Positions 58,099 through 64,000 of a stretch of DNA of 64,000 nucleotides are shown piece by piece. The number at the start of each line of letters is the position of its first letter. The stretch's first letter is position 1. The stretch comes from Limonium bicolor. Its lineage: Eukaryota; Streptophyta; Magnoliopsida; Caryophyllales; Plumbaginaceae. Both the position numbers and the translations under genes were made by a program. The notes beneath the pieces are model-generated. The model saw nothing but the letters and a program-made list of their open reading frames with translations, was not told the origin of the DNA and did not search any database. The stretch lies in NCBI GenBank assembly GCA_023374045.1, contig CM041779.1, positions 2,108,001 to 2,172,000 of the forward strand. Direction: 5' to 3'.

Positions 58099-61000
58099 TT
58101 AATACCCCGGACCTAATAATGGTGATTTAATTACTCTAATAAAATTATTAAGGGCCTAAATGTGCCCAGAGAGTATTGGTAAAAAGGATAAAACCAAAAG
58201 AAAAGAGAAAACGCTTGAAAAGCGAAAAACGCTAAAATGCGTATTAAATCTAAAAGAGATATAAGATCTCGTAAGGGTCCGAGATGGATTCCTAAGGCTT
58301 AGTTAGGCCTAATTAGTGTACGGGAATGATTCCCGAAGAAAACGGATCCAGATAAAGGATTAAAACGCTAACGGAGTTTTTAAGCACGTTTTTCGAGAAA
58401 ACCGAAAACGTGACTTTAAGTGGTCAAACGGACCCGTAAAAATTATAGTTGATTAAATAACTATTAATAAGTATTAATGGAAGCTTAAAAAACCATTAAA
58501 ATTAATTAAACGAGAAAATTCCGGAAAACGGACCCGGTAAGTGAATAGTGACGAAACCGGGAGACGAAACGCGTTTAATTCGAAAAGACGAAAAACGACC
58601 CGGGCTATTAATTAATGTGGGCCGGTTTTAATTAATAAGTGTATACCCATTAATAGCTTGCTAGCTATTAAGTAATAACAAGACAAATAAATAAATAAAG
58701 AAAGTAAATAGTATAAAGTAAAAAGTAAAATAAAAAAACATACCTCTCACCTTTCCTTCTTCATTCACGATTTGCTCCAGACCTTGCAACTCCTTCTTCT
58801 TCCTCTCTGTACGCGCGACAACAACAGCACCACCCTCTCCCTTGTCTCACCTCTATCTTGCTCATTCCTCCACCAAATCACACGAAATTTGTACCGTTGA
58901 ACTCCTCTCGGTGAGAGCTTCGTTTTCCACCCCTCAAAATCTTGATTCCTCCACCTTCACTTCCATGGATGTTGGAGCTTTTGAAGCTTTAAGAGCTGAT
59001 TTTAACTCTCCTCCACCTCCTTAATGTCTTAAGGTAATAATAAGTAAGAGTTTTGGCCATTTCAAGCTTGTTCTTGTAATTTGGGAAATTTTCCCTCACG
59101 TTGAAAATTTCCTCCATTTCAGCCGATTCCACCTTGCTCTTGTGGGGTGTTGGAAATTCCATTATTTGATTGCCAAGCTCTCCTTTTGGACACTCTAAGG
59201 TAATGTCAAAGTTAAGCCTTAAAAACTAGCTCTTAAATACTAGTTTTGTAAGGAGGGTTTGAATTAATAAGTTTGATATATGTATATGGGGATATGATTG
59301 TAGTTGGCAATCTATGCCCCTTTGTTTTGATGTGGAAACATGAAGAGGATGAGGGAACAAGAGAAAGAGGAAGAAGAGGGAGAAAACCGAAAAGGAGCAA
59401 GGTAAAAAGCTTACCTTGAGCTAGTTTTTATGTGACTTGTGAGTTAAATGATAGGTTGAATTAAGGACCTTGAATTGTGGTGGTCATGATACTATAATGT
59501 TGTTTGTTGAATGGGAATGTTTCAATGGGTTTAAGTGTGTAAAATGAACCTAGGAAACCAAGCTAGTTTATATGTGAACAAGTGGGAATTTAATGTGATT
59601 GTTGATGTCTAAACTAAACAGGTGGGAAGAAGTGCTTGTGAGTTGATTTTAGTGTGGTGGAAATGCTTAGTAAAGCAAGTAAGTGCTGTCAAAATTTACC
59701 TAGGAATGGAAAGTCTTGAGTGTTCTATGATGAGGAAGAGACTAGGTGTGCTTAAGAGGTTTAAGTGAGTAGTAATGGTTTGCAAAAATCAAGCTAAGGA
59801 GAAAGGTGTATTAGGAGTAAAGATAATGTCATTTGAGTGCTAAGAATGACATTGGTAAGGGAAGTTTGAATGGTATAATGATGCAACCAAAATCTGTTAC
59901 AAGAGTTGAACAAAACAAGAAAACTAGTTACGGAATATAAGTGATGTTGAGTAAGAATTTGGGTAAGGTTTGAGCCTATGATTTGAAGAGTTTTAGAGCA
60001 TGTTTTAAGGTGATTAAATATGTGGAAAACTTGTGGAAAGTTTATGGAAAGATTAAGGGTGGTTTAAGGATTGATTTGGAGTGGAAAAATCAAGTTTGGA
60101 GCAGGTTTTAGCAGGGTCCGGGACTTGGTCCTTGGACAAAGTCCCGGACCACACTTAAAAAACGGTCGAGAGCTGCAGCACACCCCTGGTCCGGGACTAT
60201 ACTCCAGGACAAGGTCCCGGACCATAGTCTAAAATCAGCCGAGAGTTAGGAAAACAATTGGTCCGGGACTTTAGGTAAGGACCAAGTCCCGGACCACCCC
60301 CAGAAACCTACAGAGAGTGTTTTAAAGGGTTTAAATGATGGGGGTTTGAATGCTAATGATGTTATAAGATGTTAAGGCCTTGTTTGGTGACATGTAAAGG
60401 CCCTAAGAAGTGTAAGAAAGTGTTAGAAGAGAGTGAGAAATGAGAACTCAAATTAACAAGTGTAAAACCGAGATAACGGGATAAACGGGGTTAAGTACGG
60501 GAGTATTAGTTTTACATACCGTAATGCTTTGATGTTAATAAAACATTTGAATGTTATCAGTGGATCGTGTGAGAACCAAGCATGGTGAGATGACACGGTA
60601 AAAGTAAAAACCCCGGTGAAAGGTATGATTTTCTCATGCCCCGTATGCTAACCGAGTTACACTGATTTGTGTGTTTGTGTGCCGGCTTAATCAAGACTAA
60701 AGCATGAAAATAATCCCTTGTTTGATTATGAATGTCTTGTTGTATGTTGAATGAACTAACATACTTGTATGCCGGTGTGGTCTAACATAGTGTAAAGACC
60801 GACTCATAGTGAGTAACGTTCGGCTAGAGATCCGTAGAACGGAACGATGCGTATGATAACGAAAATATGCAAACACACACAAGCTATCGATTAAAGTATA
60901 ACGATAACGCAAACATATGAACTCCCTAGAACGTGAGGAGATGTACGGGTTGAGTAAATACCCGATAACGGTTAGAAAACCTTACTGAAACAATCCACGA

Positions 61001-62390
61001 AATAATTATGAGTGGAGAGATAAATGAACCTCCGTCGAGAGGATTGAAGTTAATCCAATAATGTGAACTTATAAGGAAGGTAAAAGAGACCTAGGGGATT
61101 AGTAACTCCCTTGAGACATGGTCGACCTCCTATAAGAGGGTTTACCCGGTATAAGAATATAACCGAAAGTATGAGTATATGTATTGTAAAGGTAACTCTT
61201 AAAACCTAAGATTAACCAAACTTGAGTAATTTCCCTAAGTCATTAGAAACATCGAGAATGATGCTTCTAGACTAATATACATGATATAAATTATAACTCC
61301 GAGAGAGGAGTATATGGGAATGTGAGTAGTCCGAGAGTAGTCGGACCTATGTAAAAAGAGTTAGGAACTAAGAGAGAGTTCCGTGAGCTAGTTGAACCTT
61401 CCCACCATGCTAGACCCAGAGTAGGGTCGAAACCGGGGAAGTAAGACTATGCTAGAGAGCCATGAGTTTTGGCTTAAGTATGTAATAAGAGTAACAAGCG
61501 TGACGTAGGAGACCTGTAGTGTCTCGAGAATCTACAAGAGCTTGAGTATGAATAACCCAAGAGTGTGGGTGAGATAATGAGTATAATTAACCCGAGAGAA
61601 AGGGGTGAGTATATGTATGAGTAACCCGAGAGAAAGGGGTGAGTATATGTATTAGTAACCCGAGAGAATGAGTAAGTATAAGTATGGGTAGCCCAAGAGA
61701 ATGGGTGTGTATACGAATAAGTAACCCGAGAGAGCGGGTGAGGTATTGAATAAGTAAACAAGGCATAGTGAGGAATAACCCTCAATGCCTAAGAGTAACC
61801 AGTTACCACTAACAACATTGTTATGTTGGTTAGGAATCGTGTTCCGTGATTGAATGTAGATTCCTTGTGTGATATACACATATATTGTATTGCCATGATG
61901 CATGTTGTTTGATTAAAATGAACTCCATGTATATCCGACCCAAAGTAGTCGGCGTACCGCGGTTAGCACGCGGTATATGCGAATTTCATGCGCAGCGTAA
62001 GCTGACCCCCTAGGGGGAACGTTTTTAGTGTGCAGGTACTTGAAGCTGACCACCGTTCGAGAGAGTAGGACGGGGACTGCTGTGAGCATGGGTAGTTAAA
62101 TTGTAATTACTTATGCGTTTGAGTGAGGTGTAAGTCCGAGTATGTTATCGGCATCCGTATATTGTAGACTCGGTATAGTAGAGATATGAATTGAGTATTG
62201 TATTTGTATGAAGTACTCGGTTGTTCCAGTTCATCAGACCGTTACGGTAAGTAAGAAAGGCCTGGTTAGCCACATGGGTGGCTAACGGCGTTGTTTCACC
62301 CCTCGTTGTAACTAGAGTTCCGCTGCGTGAGTAGGAGTAATTAGTAACGGTTTAAGAGATAATGACGAGATTAACGGTTGGGGTGTTACA
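58099..62390 (+). repeat. LTR of LARD-like element B (4,292 bp)
   Basis: Starts TTAATACCCCGG (expected TG tip changed) right after the polypurine tract and ends GGGGTGTTACA before a PBS. Related to LTR A in the first 300 bases (AAAAGCGAAAAACGCTAAA, TGGATTCCTAAGGCTTA, ATTCCCGAAGAAAACGGATC), the GGGGTTAA..ACGGG block and the tail, but strongly diverged elsewhere. It is the 3' LTR of the left B copy and, because a PBS and B interior follow, also reads as the 5' LTR of the next. Confidence 0.9.
60115..60295. repeat. Three GC-rich palindromic units in LTR B, period 72-73
   Basis: Units 60115-60150, 60188-60223 and 60260-60295: GGTCCGGGACT ... AGTCCCGGACC, ten-base arms with 14-16 bases between. 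Between units are related AAACGGTCGAGAGCTGCAG-type spacers. Confidence 0.93.
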
Positions 62391-64000
62391 AAAATGGTAT
62401 CAGAGCGAAGTATCGCTCTGATGACTGGAAATACCGAGCTTAGGAAATACCGAGTTAGGAATTAGTGAATTAGGGCTAAGGGTTGAGCGGTAGCGTGAGA
62501 GATGCGCTAGTTAGGAACTTCCAGTATGATCTGGATACCTACAATACCATACCCGCCCTCCACAACCCCCGTATTGAAAGCGTGGGGAAGAACGCCAGAG
62601 AGACGGGGAAACCCAATCTGGCAGTTATTTAATATTTCAATATGAACTAGAACCTGTCATGCGGTAGATCCCGAGAACCGGAAGTCCCGGAGACGGATCC
62701 CGCTGGAACGACAATAACCGCACTTAATGGCGAGGGAACGAGACATCCTAATCCAAGGAGACCAGAATTTGTGGCAGCCTGGGGCGACATGCTTAGCAGT
62801 CGCGAGAACCTAGCTAGCCGAGCAGTAGCAGAAGAAGAAAGCACTAACCGTGCAAGAAGGCGGATTAATGAGAAGCAATGATAATAACAAAAACCGAGAC
62901 ACATGTCTACGGACCGCCATAACTAAATAATACCATCAACGGTATACCAACCAACTAAGAACCTGGTTGAGAGTAGGTACACCCACCCTGCCACACCCGA
63001 AGAAGATGCAATACTTCACTGATATAGCTTAGATAGCTACGAGCATAACTACGGGATATACCCGAATAGGACTACAGAAGTAGTACCTAAATAAGTTAAA
63101 CCTCGGTAACCACAGTAAAGACGTGGGAATGAGCAACGAGGTAAAGCATAGAATTAAAGTAATTAAGGAACTCCGGGAGTGGAGGAGCACCTAAATGAAT
63201 GACAGTCATGTCAAGAGGAATGAGAAGCTGCTCTAAGGAGCAGTTATCCAATTAAAGGATCAAGGAAGAGCCGTCAAGGCTACCAAATACAACGTGAACA
63301 GTACCGTGACCGGTATGAGTTAACCCAAAAACCACCTGTACCGCGCACTTGCCACGGCAAGTGCAGTAATAGCGGGATTATTAAGAGGAACCTTTGCAAT
63401 AAGAAGTACTTAGCAAGTACCAAGACGGCAAGAGAAGCCAATATAGCATCACAAACCCTAAAGAAATTCTGAAATGAAACTTCGGAAAGGCCTGACAGCC
63501 TGACCACTTTATTGAGGAGCATACCGGTCGGCGAGAAGCTAGACCTGGTAAGAAGCAACCGGCAAGGGAATGCCATGAAAATTTTATTTTCAAAACTCAA
63601 ATTTTTCTTTTAAAACGCAAGTTTTCCAAAAACCCCCAAATTCTGAAACCAAACCAGAGAGCCATGGTAAATCATCATAGGACGATACAAGAGGAGTTGG
63701 CAACAGAATACTTCACTTAGGCGTGACCGACACTACAAGTGTACACAAACGAGACATGGAACAACCGCACTCCAAAGGAGCTTGCGGGCCTGACAGACCA
63801 GTTATGAGTTAGTCGGGTAAGTGGTAACGTATCAATAAGATACTCCATGTATGTATACAAGTAGATTACGGTACACGGGAAGTAGCCCACTCCATACTAC
63901 GGACGAAAGAGCCAATTCAAACCGAGACAGTTAGACACTTCGAATGATCGAAGAACACAAAGAAGCTGACTAAGTTAAAGGAGTCAAGAATCCAGTAGGA
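62391..64000 (+). mobile_element. Second B-type internal domain, running off the window
   Basis: PBS TGGTATCAGAGC at 62395-62406 with hairpin AGAGCGA-AGTA-TCGCTCT (62402-62419); GAAA-tetraloop stem at 62594-62622; palindrome at 63345-63364. From 63299 it matches 53981 onward apart from short indels. No coding sequence seen. Confidence 0.9.

Overview
The window is nuclear DNA of a flowering plant, most likely a eudicot. It has GT-AG spliced genes with plant-type proteins, T2AG3-type (TTTAGGG-like) motifs, Copia and chromovirus-type Gypsy elements, MULE, hAT and Harbinger transposons, and AT-rich intergenic DNA. I cannot name the species. Five host loci are supported: the 5' end of an FHA/AAA-type ATPase gene (minus strand, 1-801), the last three exons of the mismatch-repair gene PMS1 (10969-11860), a complete seven-exon LSM4 gene (18997-22224), a small GRF-type zinc-finger gene (minus, 32587-33119), and a WD40 gene of the WDR89/GIGANTUS1 type (minus, 35943-39447). 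From memory, the ATPase and PMS1 are close neighbours in Arabidopsis (AT4G02480 and AT4G02460), so the left end looks like a conserved gene block pulled apart by transposons.

Layout. 1-1024: ATPase gene head and leader. 1151-3751: two inverted-repeat DNA elements back to back; the first encloses tandem repeats with telomere-like motifs. 4100-5512: a broken Copia gag, cut by a chromovirus-like Gypsy element whose 4.6-kb LTR, primer-binding site and gag start run to a 500-N gap (10469-10968). 10969-18560: PMS1 tail, a 22-bp minisatellite, a nested foldback with a MULE-type MITE (perfect 9-bp target duplication), a roughly 900-bp tandem duplication and the end of another MULE-like element. 18997-22224: LSM4. 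24494-32027: decayed Harbinger-type coding sequences (Myb/SANT-like protein and DDE transposase) with nested MITEs. 32587-33212: GRF gene with TATA box. 33300-35275: a second telomere-motif MULE-like element carrying a hAT MITE with a perfect 8-bp target duplication. 35943-39447: WDR89 homologue. 39780-40235: an RNase H fragment. 41666-64000: an array of large retrotransposon derivatives.

The most interesting part is the last 22 kb. It holds two related families (here A and B) of LTR elements with about 4.2-4.3-kb LTRs, a Met-tRNA primer-binding site, a polypurine tract, and a 4-5.7-kb internal domain in which I find no coding sequence. These match the description of LARDs (large retrotransposon derivatives). 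Comparing A with B by eye shows short structures kept in both although the surrounding sequence differs: a hairpin overlapping the primer-binding site, a closed stem with a GAAA tetraloop just after it, a near-perfect 20-nt palindrome, an identical 42-nt block, a hairpin with a paired (compensatory) base change next to an internal copy of the polypurine tract, and a hairpin plus T-run in the LTR tail. The LTRs also carry GC-rich palindromic units of similar 72-75-bp period at the same place but of unrelated sequence. Together these suggest an RNA that is selected for structure and mobilised in trans; that is inference.

Assembly quality limits the calls. Both gaps are exactly 500 N, so they are placeholders. 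Duplicated sequences and the WDR89 exons differ mostly by single-base homopolymer indels, as expected for imperfect long-read consensus, so single frameshifts here are weak evidence of gene death.
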